Assembly: GCA_903845055.1 (NCBI GenBank)
Contig: CAIMWF010000062.1
Span: forward strand, 78,108 to 142,107
DNA: 64,000 bases
Source of the DNA: an uncultured Bacteroidales bacterium
GTDB lineage: Bacteria; Bacteroidota; Bacteroidia; Bacteroidales; FEN-979
Direction of reading: 5' to 3'
Shown: in pieces, positions 32,188 through 41,301 of the stretch
Layout: every line of letters begins with the position of its first letter
How positions within the stretch are numbered: the first letter of the stretch is position 1
Notes under the pieces: model-generated
The model's database searches: none
Seen by the model: only the letters and a program-made list of their open reading frames with translations
Told to the model about the DNA's origin: nothing
Program-made: the position numbers and the translations under genes

Positions 32188-34281
32188 ATGAAAAAAATTT
32201 GTTTTCTTATAATTGTTGGGATAATCTGTCTGTCACTTTCAAGCATGGCAGAAAAACATACAGACAGCATTATATCTCCCTATTATAACGCTTTAAGATT
32301 AAGCGTATTAATCAAATTCAATGGTCCAACAAAAATGATCATAAATGAACATACAAACCCAGACACTTTACGTTTGCTTGGGAACTTATTAAAACCATAT
32401 TTGACTGACTCTAGCCTGAAGAAGAATCCTAGTGTGACTTCAATCATTATCCTTTTAACAGACAAAAACAGTCATGAGTGCAATCCATTTATTTCGAAAT
32501 ATTTTACCGTTACCTCAGCTTCAGATAAAGGTGAGCCGTTAATCGTTCCAGGAAACGGTAACATTCTACCAAATGCGGTTGGTGGCCTTGACGTAACAAA
32601 TATCTCAAAAGGCCTTGCTTTATTTATGATTGAACGGGCCAAACAGGAACTTAATATTGCATTTTTTGATCAGTTTAAAAATTTTGTCGAAAAAAATCCC
32701 GAGATACAAATCATGTTTCCTAAAACCTCGGAAGCACTGGCAAACTTGCTTTCCTATACTTATCCTACAATGATTCCAACACTCCGGGGAAAATTCGAAG
32801 AAGACCTTGCTGCATTACCTGTCCATTTTGAAAAAATCTTCGACTTACCGCGTTACCAGAAATTATCGGAACAATACCCTGCAATAAAAGTGGTTTTTAA
32901 ATCTATTCCTCTTTTATTTCAATTGGGAAACAAATCCTATGCTCCTATAGATATAATAAGGGATTTTGCAGCTTTTCCTGAGTGGAAAGAGGCTCCCAAA
33001 GATAGTGATTTTCAGAATACAGGAAATGCAATAAAATTAGCTGGAATTCTTTCTGAAAGTTTACGTATCAATATTGGAAAGGATTCCTCAGGATGGGTTA
33101 CACCCAAAAAATTATATGATGATATTATCAAAGACCCAATAACTAAAAACTTATATATTGGATTGGTATTTGGGATGATTAGAAAAGAAGAGATCGTGTT
33201 TTATACAAAATCTGGTAAAATTAAGCTGGCTGACACCCTTATAAAAAGATCCACCTTTATAACCTTATATCAGGATCAGTTACTTCAACTAACAGAAACC
33301 ATTTCATCAGAAATAAAAGAGATCAAAAAAACCTTGAGTAAAGGTGAGCAACCCACTGTTGAGAATTATAACCGATATCTTTCATCTTGCATTGATGCGG
33401 TTGAATTGGGATTTGATATTGCCAAGTATTTTAATGTTTCAATTAACAATTATCCGGACTACATTATTATTTTTAGAAATGTCAATGATTTATATAAAAA
33501 TATTTACAACAGACAATACACTCCTGCCATCATAAATTCCATAACCATAATTGATAAAACAATCACACTAATTGGAAATAACGTACAACAAGGCAAGGGT
33601 AAGGCAAAAAATGACAACTTGGCAAAAATTACAAAATTTCAAAACAGGCTGACCGATTTGTCAAGGTATGGGATATTTATGTCCAACATGACGCAGGCAC
33701 AGTCCCCGGAGGAGGTTCAGAATGCAATTGAAGCAGCGGCTCTACCGGTTGGCAGTTCGGTTATTAAAAAATATTCCGATTTCAATATTTCGATACAATC
33801 TTATGTGGGGGCATATTGCCTATTCAATAAAAGCACAAGTTCCACTGTTAATACATGGAACAACTCATTTGGTATAACCGCCCCGATTGGTGTCTCCTTT
33901 AGTACTGGCCTTCGTAATGCAGGTTCAATTAGTTTATTTGGGTCCCTGATTGATCTAGGAGCGATAGTAGATTATGATTTAAAAACAACCACCGACACTG
34001 CACATAAGACAACAACGACAACCAAAGATTTTAAGATTGAACTGGGACAAATATTCTCACCGGGAGTTTACCTCGTTTACGGTGCAGGGGCCAAAATTCC
34101 GTTATCTTTGGGAATCGGAGCTCAATATGGACCTGGCTTAGGGAAAGTTAATAACGGACAAACAATCGTAAATAATCCTTCATGGCGTTATTCTGTTTTT
34201 TTATGCGTGGATATTCCTATGTTTAATCTGTTCAACAAAACAGGGGTTCCATGGAAACATTGTGTGGGAAAGGGAAAATAA
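32188..34281 (+). CDS. Large secreted or outer-membrane-associated protein of unknown function
   Basis: A 697-residue protein, very AT-rich in codon choice compared with the window. Residues 1-21 form a signal peptide (ICFLIIVGIICLSLSSMA). The middle (about 120-520) is mostly helical, with a conserved-looking GGLDVTNISKGLALFMIERA near 130-150 and EEDLAALPVHFEKIF near 205. The last 150 residues are glycine-rich alternating strands (SFGITAPIGVSFSTGLRN, PGVYLVYGAGAKIPLSLGIG) that could be a small beta-barrel or surface domain. I cannot assign a family. It follows the subtilase by 31 bases and could be its partner or substrate. Confidence 0.65.
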   Translation: MKKICFLIIVGIICLSLSSMAEKHTDSIISPYYNALRLSVLIKFNGPTKMIINEHTNPDTLRLLGNLLKPYLTDSSLKKNPSVTSIIILLTDKNSHECNPFISKYFTVTSASDKGEPLIVPGNGNILPNAVGGLDVTNISKGLALFMIERAKQELNIAFFDQFKNFVEKNPEIQIMFPKTSEALANLLSYTYPTMIPTLRGKFEEDLAALPVHFEKIFDLPRYQKLSEQYPAIKVVFKSIPLLFQLGNKSYAPIDIIRDFAAFPEWKEAPKDSDFQNTGNAIKLAGILSESLRINIGKDSSGWVTPKKLYDDIIKDPITKNLYIGLVFGMIRKEEIVFYTKSGKIKLADTLIKRSTFITLYQDQLLQLTETISSEIKEIKKTLSKGEQPTVENYNRYLSSCIDAVELGFDIAKYFNVSINNYPDYIIIFRNVNDLYKNIYNRQYTPAIINSITIIDKTITLIGNNVQQGKGKAKNDNLAKITKFQNRLTDLSRYGIFMSNMTQAQSPEEVQNAIEAAALPVGSSVIKKYSDFNISIQSYVGAYCLFNKSTSSTVNTWNNSFGITAPIGVSFSTGLRNAGSISLFGSLIDLGAIVDYDLKTTTDTAHKTTTTTKDFKIELGQIFSPGVYLVYGAGAKIPLSLGIGAQYGPGLGKVNNGQTIVNNPSWRYSVFLCVDIPMFNLFNKTGVPWKHCVGKGK

Positions 34282-34576
34282 AATTGGTTTTAAGGTTCTT
34301 TGCAAGCAATGCAGGCATCAATTTTCTTCAACCTCATCTGTCAGATATCTATAAATTTAAGCTACCGATGGAGTTGACTATTTGACCTGTCAACTGCTAA
34401 TACCCCAGTTAAAACATTAGCATTCAGCTTGCTGTGGAAGTGTATCATTTTATTTGCTTTCCATGAACTTCAACAAATTGTGCGAAACAATGATGTTGCT
34501 TAAAAAATAAACAATCCGAAGTTTTTAAATATCATTTGATTAGCATCTCAATCCCTGTAAATCAAAATTTCATATC
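34282..34576. other. AT-rich 295-base spacer within the accessory block
   Basis: No convincing gene or RNA seen. No perfect TAnnTTTG box was found. The gap separates the first three genes of the block from the last three, so the latter may be a distinct transcription unit. Confidence 0.5.
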
Positions 34577-35281
34577 ATGGAAAAGAAAAGAGATACCTGG
34601 GCCAAAGTTGAAATCATCGTAAACATTATTGCCACCATTGCCATCCCGGTTGTGATTTGGACGCTTGGCATATATATTACAAACCAGCAGCGGGAGGCGG
34701 ACGCCAATAAACTCCGGGTGGAAAACAACGCCACGCATGTGACAAACCTGTTGCAGCATCTTTCTAGCCAGAACCGTCGGGAAAGGCTGCTGGCTGCGAA
34801 AGTTACTGAATACTTTTCCCAAAACAAATTACTTCCGCCAGAACTAAAGCCCGTTCTTCTGGAAATTGCAAAAAATGATTCCGACAGCGTTGTCGCAAGT
34901 GTTGCAAAAAAAACATTGATGACCGATTCAGCAAACGGAAAAGCTGCTCATAAGGAATATGCCGGAGCTCTACAGAATTTCCCCGTGCGGGTCTATATCC
35001 AGATTGCCAATAAGAGCCAACTGAAGACCGCCAACCTCCTGCAGACCGATCTTCGCAAACTAGGAATGAATGTCCCCGGTATAGAAAATATTGAAAATAA
35101 GGTCGCCCCCCCATCAACCGCAGTTGTTCGATTTTTCAATGATGCCGACCAGGGTGTTGCCGATAACATTAAAAATATCCTTGTATCATACAAAATGAAT
35201 TCTCCGTTAGCGACACAGGTAAAAGGACTTAAAGCCAAACAGGGCACGATTGAAGTCTGGTTCAGTAAAACGGACCCGTAA
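34577..35281 (+). CDS. Membrane-anchored protein with helical repeat and VRFF-type C-terminal domain
   Basis: A 234-residue protein. One N-terminal helix (residues about 10-34, IIVNIIATIAIPVVIWTLGI) is followed by a helical, HEAT-like stretch (LLQHLSSQNRRERLLAAKVT, 50-115). The C-terminal domain (135-230) reads VRVYIQIANKSQLKTANLLQ, then MNVPGIENIE, then VVRFFNDADQGVADNIKNIL; this two-strand, two-helix pattern recalls the LytR_C/SPOR-like fold. I have a memory-based impression that similar domains end some bacterial conflict or effector proteins, but cannot confirm it. Function unknown. Confidence 0.65.
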   Translation: MEKKRDTWAKVEIIVNIIATIAIPVVIWTLGIYITNQQREADANKLRVENNATHVTNLLQHLSSQNRRERLLAAKVTEYFSQNKLLPPELKPVLLEIAKNDSDSVVASVAKKTLMTDSANGKAAHKEYAGALQNFPVRVYIQIANKSQLKTANLLQTDLRKLGMNVPGIENIENKVAPPSTAVVRFFNDADQGVADNIKNILVSYKMNSPLATQVKGLKAKQGTIEVWFSKTDP

Positions 35282-35375
35282 GGTGTATTCGCCTTTTTAT
35301 TAATTTGGCCCTGGCTTCCAGTGTGTTGCCCGGGATATTGTTTTACCTAGTATTCACATCTAATAATTACAACAT

Positions 35376-36023
35376 ATGTTAAACGCAGTCATCGACATCT
35401 CCCACCACAATACCATCCGGAGCTTTACGGATGTGCAGCAGGCAGGGATCATGGGAATCATACATAAAGCAACGCAGGGAACGGGATATTTTGACCCGAC
35501 TTTCAATACGAACCGGGCAGCCATCGAGGCGGCCGGGCTACTCTTCGGGGCCTATCACTTCGGCGTGGGGGGCGATCCCGTGGCACAGGCCGATTTTTTC
35601 CTGTCAAAGGCCGGGAACAACACGCTCCTGGTCCTGGATTTTGAGCCCAATACGCAGGGGCCTGACATGAGCATGGCCGAAGCAGAACAGTTCGTCCACC
35701 GCATCCGGGAGGTGACCGGGCGCTACCCCGGGCTTTATTCGGGTCATACGATCAAGGAGGCCGTGGCCGCCGCGGGGATTACAAGCCCGGATCAAACGGA
35801 ACTGTCGAACTGCTGGCTGTGGATCGCACAGTACACAACCGCCGCCCAGCCCGTGATACCACGGATCTGGCCATCGTGGACCCTGTGGCAGTATACCGAT
35901 GGAGCTGCCGGGAGCCCTCCTTACGATGTAAATGGCATCGGCCGCTGCGACCGCGACCAGTTCTATGGAACCGCCGATGACCTGAATGCTTTCTGGGCCA
36001 CGAACAGCGGGGCCCCTGCATAG
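35376..36023 (+). CDS. GH25 muramidase (lysozyme) without signal peptide
   Basis: A 215-residue beta-1,4-N-acetylmuramidase of glycoside hydrolase family 25, which includes many phage endolysins. VIDISHHN at residues 4-11 holds the first catalytic-site Asp; GIIHKATQGTGYFDP near 26, YHFGVG near 60 and VLDFEPN near 86 (Asp and Glu of the active site) and WLWIAQYT and TLWQYTDG near 148-172 complete the family pattern. There is no signal peptide and no cell-wall-binding domain. It sits between two membrane proteins in the accessory block; phage-type holins or tails are absent nearby. Confidence 0.9.
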   Translation: MLNAVIDISHHNTIRSFTDVQQAGIMGIIHKATQGTGYFDPTFNTNRAAIEAAGLLFGAYHFGVGGDPVAQADFFLSKAGNNTLLVLDFEPNTQGPDMSMAEAEQFVHRIREVTGRYPGLYSGHTIKEAVAAAGITSPDQTELSNCWLWIAQYTTAAQPVIPRIWPSWTLWQYTDGAAGSPPYDVNGIGRCDRDQFYGTADDLNAFWATNSGAPA

Positions 36024-36083
36024 GACGGATCATCGGGTGTTTCATTGAATCATCCGGAAAAATAACAACCTTAACCTCCGATC

Positions 36084-36806
36084 ATGGAAAACCGGGATCA
36101 GCCTGGTGTGGATAACACACTCGTAATACATTATCTTACTTTGCGACAACTTATCGGCATCCTTGGAATCCTGCTGCCGGTCTTCCTGATCGTGGGTTCA
36201 TTCCTGACGGAATGCAAACACATAGAGGCCTCCATCAGCGATTTTTACTACACCCGGCTGAGGGATGTGTTCGTGGTTACCCTCAGCGCGGTGTCCCTGT
36301 TTTTATTCACTTACAAGGGGTATGACCCCCTGGATAAGATCATGACCAACCTGGCCGGCGTTTTCGGACTGGTCGTCGCATTTTTCCCAACGACTTTTTA
36401 CCCGGGGATCTGCGTACCCTGCTTCAGCATCTATCCTTCCAGGGTCCCGGCTGTCCTGTTGCCCTGCTATCACGGCATGGCGGTCGGCGCGATACACCTC
36501 ACGGCAGCTTCGTTGTTCTTCATCACCCTCGCCTTTATTTCATTTTTTCTTTTTACCAAGGTGTCTGAAACAGGGACTCCGACCCCGCAGAAGATCGTCC
36601 GCAACAGGATTTACCGGATATGCGCATGCATCATGATCGGTTGCATCCTTTTACTGGTGCCCTATTTCACCATCGCTACCGTGAAATCACATCTTGACAG
36701 GTACAACCTGGTGTTCTGGATGGAAACCATTGCCTTGTGGGCCTTCGGGACCTCCTGGCTGATCAAGGGGGAATTCATACTGAAAGACAAACCGATGGTT
36801 GCCTGA
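36084..36806 (+). CDS. Six-helix membrane protein (unknown family, SISDFYYT motif)
   Basis: A 240-residue polytopic membrane protein with about six helices (residues about 22-42, 58-76, 88-104, 132-158, 178-200 and 208-226). ASISDFYYTRLRDVFVVTLS between the first two helices and YKGYDPLDKI after the second are strongly patterned. I recall similar uncharacterised proteins in other bacteria, but no named function. Last gene of the accessory block, 60 bases after GH25, with which it could act as a membrane partner. Confidence 0.65.
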   Translation: MENRDQPGVDNTLVIHYLTLRQLIGILGILLPVFLIVGSFLTECKHIEASISDFYYTRLRDVFVVTLSAVSLFLFTYKGYDPLDKIMTNLAGVFGLVVAFFPTTFYPGICVPCFSIYPSRVPAVLLPCYHGMAVGAIHLTAASLFFITLAFISFFLFTKVSETGTPTPQKIVRNRIYRICACIMIGCILLLVPYFTIATVKSHLDRYNLVFWMETIALWAFGTSWLIKGEFILKDKPMVA

Positions 36807-36851
36807 CAACTGAACGCCATAGCATCCATGGCTGGTTCCGCGATATCGTCT

Positions 36852-38234
36852 TTAAACCCGGCTGCCCGTGTACATTTCGGTAAAATACCGGTAGAAAAGG
36901 GGAATCGTTTCTATTCCCCTGAAGAAATTTTCCAGCGGGTAACTTTCATTGGGCGAGTGGCAAGCATCCGATTCGAGGCCGAACCCCATGAGGATCGTCT
37001 TGACGCCCAGCACCTCTTCAAAATCGGGAATGATGGGTATGCTTCCCCCGCTGCGCACGGGGATGGGCCTGGTGCCGAATGTTTCGGCGATGGCTCTGCC
37101 GGCGGCCTGGTAGGCAATGGTATCGATGGGTGATACGTAGGACTGCCCCCCATGAAGCATTTCGACTTTGATCTTTACCGATTTTGGAGCGATAGACTGC
37201 AGGTGCTTCGCGAACAGTTCGCCGATTTTCCGGTAATCCTGGTTGGGAACCAGGCGCATCGATATCTTCGCCCAGGCTTTGGAAGGCAGGACCGTTTTCG
37301 TGCCTTCGGCGGTATAACCGCCCCATATCCCGTTCACATCGAGGGTCGGGCGGATCCCGGTGCGCTCTTTCGCCGTAAAACCGGCTTCGCCGAACAGCTC
37401 CTCCACCCCCAGGTTTTTCATGTATGCCGCTTCGTCGAAGGGGGCCTTCGCCATTTCATCGCGTTCGCCGCGGCTGATCTCCACCACATCGTCATAGAAA
37501 CCCAGGATGGTGATGCGCCCGTCGTCGTCCGTGAGCGAAGCGATCATCCTGGCGAGTGCATTGGCGGGGTTGGCGACCGCCCCCCCGAAGATGCCCGAGT
37601 GAAGATCGATGTTGGGGCCGGTCACCTCCACCTCCATGTAGGTGAGTCCGCGCAACCCTATGGTGATGGACGGATTCTGCAAACTGATCATGCTGGTGTC
37701 GGAAACCAGGATGATGTCCGATTTCAGCATATCTTTATACTTCCTGATGAAGGGGCCTATGTTCATCGAGCCGACCTCCTCCTCTCCCTCGATCATGAAT
37801 TTCACATTGCAGGGAAGGGTCCCGGTTCGGACCATCAGTTCAAAGGCCTTGGCCTGCATGAACGACTGCCCCTTGTCGTCATCCGCGCCCCTGGCGTAGA
37901 TCCGGCCATTGCGGACCTCGGGTTTGAACGGCGGCGACTCCCACAACTCCAGCGGATCAACCGGCATGACATCATAATGTCCGTATACCAGGATGGTGGG
38001 CAGGGCGCTGTCTTTGATCTTTTCACCATAGACGATCGGGTTGCCGTCGGTCAGAAAAAGTTCGCTGCGGTCGCAGCCTGCCTCGCGAAGTGTTTTCCGC
38101 CAGTATTCGGCGGCTTTGATCATGTCGTCCTTGTGTGTGGCGACCGAACTGACCGATGGTATGCGGATCAGCCCGAAAAGCTCCTGCAGAAAGCGGTCCT
38201 TGTGTTCCGCGATATATTGCCTGATGTGTTCCAT
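36852..38234 (-). CDS. M20 family dipeptidase
   Basis: A 460-residue zinc dipeptidase of the M20 (CNDP-like) group. Metal and catalytic residues are visible: VYGHYDVMPVD near residue 83 (His, Asp), GADDDKGQ near 116, EGEEEVGS near 149 (catalytic Glu pair), and DTSM near 180; the lid/dimer domain has DLHSGIFGGAVANPANAL near 215. Cytoplasmic, cleaves dipeptides. Convergent with the accessory block, marking its right border. It has its own -7 box at 38257-38264. Confidence 0.92.
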   Translation of the reverse strand: MEHIRQYIAEHKDRFLQELFGLIRIPSVSSVATHKDDMIKAAEYWRKTLREAGCDRSELFLTDGNPIVYGEKIKDSALPTILVYGHYDVMPVDPLELWESPPFKPEVRNGRIYARGADDDKGQSFMQAKAFELMVRTGTLPCNVKFMIEGEEEVGSMNIGPFIRKYKDMLKSDIILVSDTSMISLQNPSITIGLRGLTYMEVEVTGPNIDLHSGIFGGAVANPANALARMIASLTDDDGRITILGFYDDVVEISRGERDEMAKAPFDEAAYMKNLGVEELFGEAGFTAKERTGIRPTLDVNGIWGGYTAEGTKTVLPSKAWAKISMRLVPNQDYRKIGELFAKHLQSIAPKSVKIKVEMLHGGQSYVSPIDTIAYQAAGRAIAETFGTRPIPVRSGGSIPIIPDFEEVLGVKTILMGFGLESDACHSPNESYPLENFFRGIETIPLFYRYFTEMYTGSRV

Positions 38235-38256
38235 GGTCCCTGTTCAAAATTCCGGG

Positions 38257-38264
38257 CAAAGGTA
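38257..38264 (-). promoter_or_regulatory. Putative -7 box TACCTTTG for the M20 dipeptidase
   Basis: Perfect TAnnTTTG on the minus strand, 22 bases before the ATG at 38234. Confidence 0.5.
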
Positions 38265-38404
38265 TAATTTTTAACAGTTTCCGGGCCGGCGCGTGAAGAT
38301 GAAAGGTAAAATTATGGATCACAAAGTGCAGCATTCCGGGCAGAAGGGTTTCGTTGGTTCCATTTTTCGCAGACCGGCTGGTTCTCCAATCATGCAATTA
38401 TCTG

Positions 38405-38412
38405 TATATTTG
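38405..38412 (+). promoter_or_regulatory. Putative -7 box TATATTTG for sucA
   Basis: Perfect TAnnTTTG, 17 bases before the ATG at 38430. This favours the ATG at 38430 or 38433 over the TTG at 38421. Confidence 0.5.
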
Positions 38413-38429
38413 GACCGAAATTGACACCT

Positions 38430-41210
38430 ATGATGGACAAATTCGATTATCTGAACCAGATGGATAATTCCGTGATTGACGGGTTATTCGAACAATATAA
38501 ACTCGATCCGGCCTCCGTGGATGAAGGCTGGCGCAAATTCTTCGAGGGTTTTGAATTCTGCCAGAAGAATTACAAGGCGGCAGAAGGCGAGGCGTTCATG
38601 TACCCCAATGAATTCAAGGTGATGAACCTGATCGCCTCTTACCGCAACCGGGGACATCTTTTCACCAGGACCAACCCGGTACGCACCAGGCGGAAATATT
38701 CGCCGACCCTCGACATTGAAAATTTCGGGCTGACAACCGACGACCTGCAAAAGACCTTCCAGGCAGGAAAAGAACTCGGGCTTGGAAACGCGAAGCTTTC
38801 GGAGATCATCAGCCACCTCAACCAGACCTATTGCCAGTCGATCGGTGCCGAATTTTATTACATCCGCCGCCCTGAAATCGTGGAATGGTTCAAGCAAAAA
38901 ATGGAACCGCAGCGAAACACTCCTGATTTCAGCCTGGAGGAAAAAAAACGCATCCTTCGCAAGCTGGCCGACGGCGTGCTTTTCGAAAAGTATATCCATA
39001 AAAAATTCCCCGGGCAGAAAAGCTTTTCGCTCGAAGGGGTCGAATCGCTCATCCCTGCCCTGGAAACGGTGATCCGCAAGGGGGCGGCACTCGGCATCCG
39101 TGAATTTGTGCTCGGGATGGCCCACCGTGGCAGGCTGAATGTGCTCGGGAACATCATGCAAAAACCCTTTACCCAGATTTTTTCGGAGTTCGAAGGGAAG
39201 GAATATGAAGACGAAGAGCTGTTGGGTGATGTGAAATACCACCTCGGATATTCCTGCGAAGTTACCACCCCCGACAACAACAGGGTAAACCTCACCCTGG
39301 CCCCGAACCCGTCGCATCTTGAAGCCGTCGACCCGGTCGTCGAGGGCATCACCCGTACAAAGATCGACCAACAGTACCATGGCGACAATTCGAAAGCAGC
39401 CTCCATCCTCATACACGGCGATGCCTCCGTATCAGGACAGGGGATTATTTATGAACTGGTCCAGATGGCCGACCTGGAGGGATATAAAACCGGCGGGACC
39501 ATCCACCTTGTGGTGAACAACCAGATCGGTTTCACTACCAACTATCTCGACGGCCGTTCCAGTGTATACTGCACCGATGTGGCCAAGACGATCCAGTCGC
39601 CTGTTTTCCATGTCAATGCCGACGATGTGGAGGCTGTGGTTTATACCGTGCAGCTGGCCATGGAATTCCGGGCTGCTTTTCACAAGGATATTTTCATCGA
39701 CCTGCTGGGCTACCGCAAATATGGCCACAACGAAAGCGACGAACCCCGCTTTACCCAGCCCATCCTGTACAAGATCATTGAACAGCATCCCGACCCGCTC
39801 GAGATCTACCTCAGCAAACTGGAGGCTGAAAACACCCTGCCCCTGATCGATGTGACAGGAATTAAAGCAACCATCAACAACCTCCTCGACGAAGGGTTTG
39901 AGAACGCCAAAGCCATTATCAAGGGCGATATTGATCCCTTCCTCGGCAGTTTGTGGACATCCATGAGAAAAGCCGTGCCGGCCGATTTCATCACATCCCC
40001 GCCAACCGCTATTCCTCCTGAACTCCTTCAGCTGATCGGTGAAAAACTGACCGCACTTCCCGCGGGTAAAGCTTTCTTCCGCAAGATCATCAAGATGCAG
40101 GAAGACCGGAAGGCGATGATTGAAAACGGGAAACTCGACTGGGCCATGGGCGAGCTCCTCGCCTATGGTTCCCTGCTCACAGAGGGGCACCCGGTGAGAC
40201 TATCGGGCCAGGATTGCCAGCGCGGCACTTTCAGCCACCGCCATGCCGTGCTTACGGTGGAGGATTCGGAAGAAAAATTCATCCCGCTTGCCCACATCTC
40301 CGGTTCGCAGGCCACCCTGAGCATTTACAACTCGCTCCTCTCCGAATACGGGGTGCTTGGATTCGACTATGGTTACGCCTTCGGAACCCCGGATGGTCTG
40401 ACCGTGTGGGAGGCGCAATTCGGTGATTTCAGCAATGGCGCCCAGGTGATCATCGACCAGTACATCAGCAGTGCCGAGGACAAATGGAAGGTGATGAACG
40501 GTATTGTCCTGCTTCTCCCCCACGGCTATGAAGGGCAGGGACCCGAACATTCCTCCGCCCGGGTTGAGAGGTTTCTCTCCATTTGCGGCCACCACAATAT
40601 CCAGATCGTGAATTGCACCACCCCGGCCAATTTCTTCCATGTGCTGCGCCGGCAGATTGCCTGGCCATTCCGCAAACCCCTGGTGGTCTTCACGCCGAAA
40701 AGCCTGCTCAGGCACCCGCGCTGCGTTTCCGCTCCAGGCGAATTCACAACCGGCAACTTCCGCGAAGTGATGGATGATGACGGGGCCGACCCCGCAAAGG
40801 TGCGCAGGGTGGTTTTCTGCAGCGGCAAAGTGTATTATGACATCCTCGAGGAAAAAGAAAAAATTCAGAAAGAGGATGTTGCCATCATCCGCCTCGAGCA
40901 GCTATACCCGCTGCCCGTCACCCAACTCAACCAGGTTACCGAAAAATACAGCCTGGCGACCCACTGGGAATGGGTCCAGGAAGAGCCGGTCAACATGGGG
41001 GCGTGGAAGTACATCTCCATCAATTTCACCTCGGTACCGCTGCATCATGTCGCCCGGCCGGCAAGCGGCAGCCCCGCAACCGGTTCGTCCAAGCTGCACA
41101 AGATCCAGCAGCGGCTCATCGTCGAAAAGGCACTCGGAAAATGCACCTGCGAGCACGCGAACGGATCCTGCAGGCTTCATTGCACCGAGCATGAAGTTCA
41201 GGTGATCTGA
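38430..41210 (+). CDS. sucA: 2-oxoglutarate dehydrogenase E1 component
   Basis: A 926-residue TPP-dependent decarboxylase of the NAD-linked 2-oxoglutarate dehydrogenase complex. The N-terminal E2-binding segment (FDYLNQMDNSVIDGLFEQYK) is present. LGMAHRGRLNVLGNI near residue 230, HGDASVSGQGIIYELVQMAD near 330 and LLGYRKYGHNESDEPRFTQP near 425 are classic. The protein ends in a Cys/His-rich tail (CTCEHANGSCRLHCTEHE) that standard SucA lacks and that could bind metal. It is followed by sucB; E3 (lpd) is not in the window. Confidence 0.95.
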   Translation: MMDKFDYLNQMDNSVIDGLFEQYKLDPASVDEGWRKFFEGFEFCQKNYKAAEGEAFMYPNEFKVMNLIASYRNRGHLFTRTNPVRTRRKYSPTLDIENFGLTTDDLQKTFQAGKELGLGNAKLSEIISHLNQTYCQSIGAEFYYIRRPEIVEWFKQKMEPQRNTPDFSLEEKKRILRKLADGVLFEKYIHKKFPGQKSFSLEGVESLIPALETVIRKGAALGIREFVLGMAHRGRLNVLGNIMQKPFTQIFSEFEGKEYEDEELLGDVKYHLGYSCEVTTPDNNRVNLTLAPNPSHLEAVDPVVEGITRTKIDQQYHGDNSKAASILIHGDASVSGQGIIYELVQMADLEGYKTGGTIHLVVNNQIGFTTNYLDGRSSVYCTDVAKTIQSPVFHVNADDVEAVVYTVQLAMEFRAAFHKDIFIDLLGYRKYGHNESDEPRFTQPILYKIIEQHPDPLEIYLSKLEAENTLPLIDVTGIKATINNLLDEGFENAKAIIKGDIDPFLGSLWTSMRKAVPADFITSPPTAIPPELLQLIGEKLTALPAGKAFFRKIIKMQEDRKAMIENGKLDWAMGELLAYGSLLTEGHPVRLSGQDCQRGTFSHRHAVLTVEDSEEKFIPLAHISGSQATLSIYNSLLSEYGVLGFDYGYAFGTPDGLTVWEAQFGDFSNGAQVIIDQYISSAEDKWKVMNGIVLLLPHGYEGQGPEHSSARVERFLSICGHHNIQIVNCTTPANFFHVLRRQIAWPFRKPLVVFTPKSLLRHPRCVSAPGEFTTGNFREVMDDDGADPAKVRRVVFCSGKVYYDILEEKEKIQKEDVAIIRLEQLYPLPVTQLNQVTEKYSLATHWEWVQEEPVNMGAWKYISINFTSVPLHHVARPASGSPATGSSKLHKIQQRLIVEKALGKCTCEHANGSCRLHCTEHEVQVI

Positions 41211-41276
41211 AGAAAATAGCAACCGGCAACCCATCATGAAGCATCAGGATGCACGAAGCTCATCCCGATAATTCCA

Positions 41277-41284
41277 TATCTTTG
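41277..41284 (+). promoter_or_regulatory. Putative -7 box TATCTTTG for sucB
   Basis: Perfect TAnnTTTG 17 bases before the sucB ATG at 41302, in the 91-base sucA-sucB gap; sucB may have its own promoter. Confidence 0.5.
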
Positions 41285-41301
41285 TACCTTAATTCATCGC
41301 T

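Noticed and set aside
34282..34576. Possible transposase remnant or small gene in the AT-rich spacer
   Set aside because: Only short frames without recognisable transposase motifs or terminal repeats were seen.
35376..36806. Prophage lysis cassette (endolysin plus holin)
   Set aside because: No phage structural, replication or integrase genes nearby, and the membrane protein is larger than typical holins; kept only as one hypothesis for the accessory block.
37152..38267. Long open frame (371 codons) on the plus strand opposite the M20 dipeptidase
   Set aside because: The opposite strand encodes all M20 motifs; the plus frame has no recognisable domain and is a by-product of GC-rich codon use.
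38484..39416. Minus-strand frame of 310 codons inside sucA
   Set aside because: It overlaps conserved SucA sequence throughout and shows no family motif.
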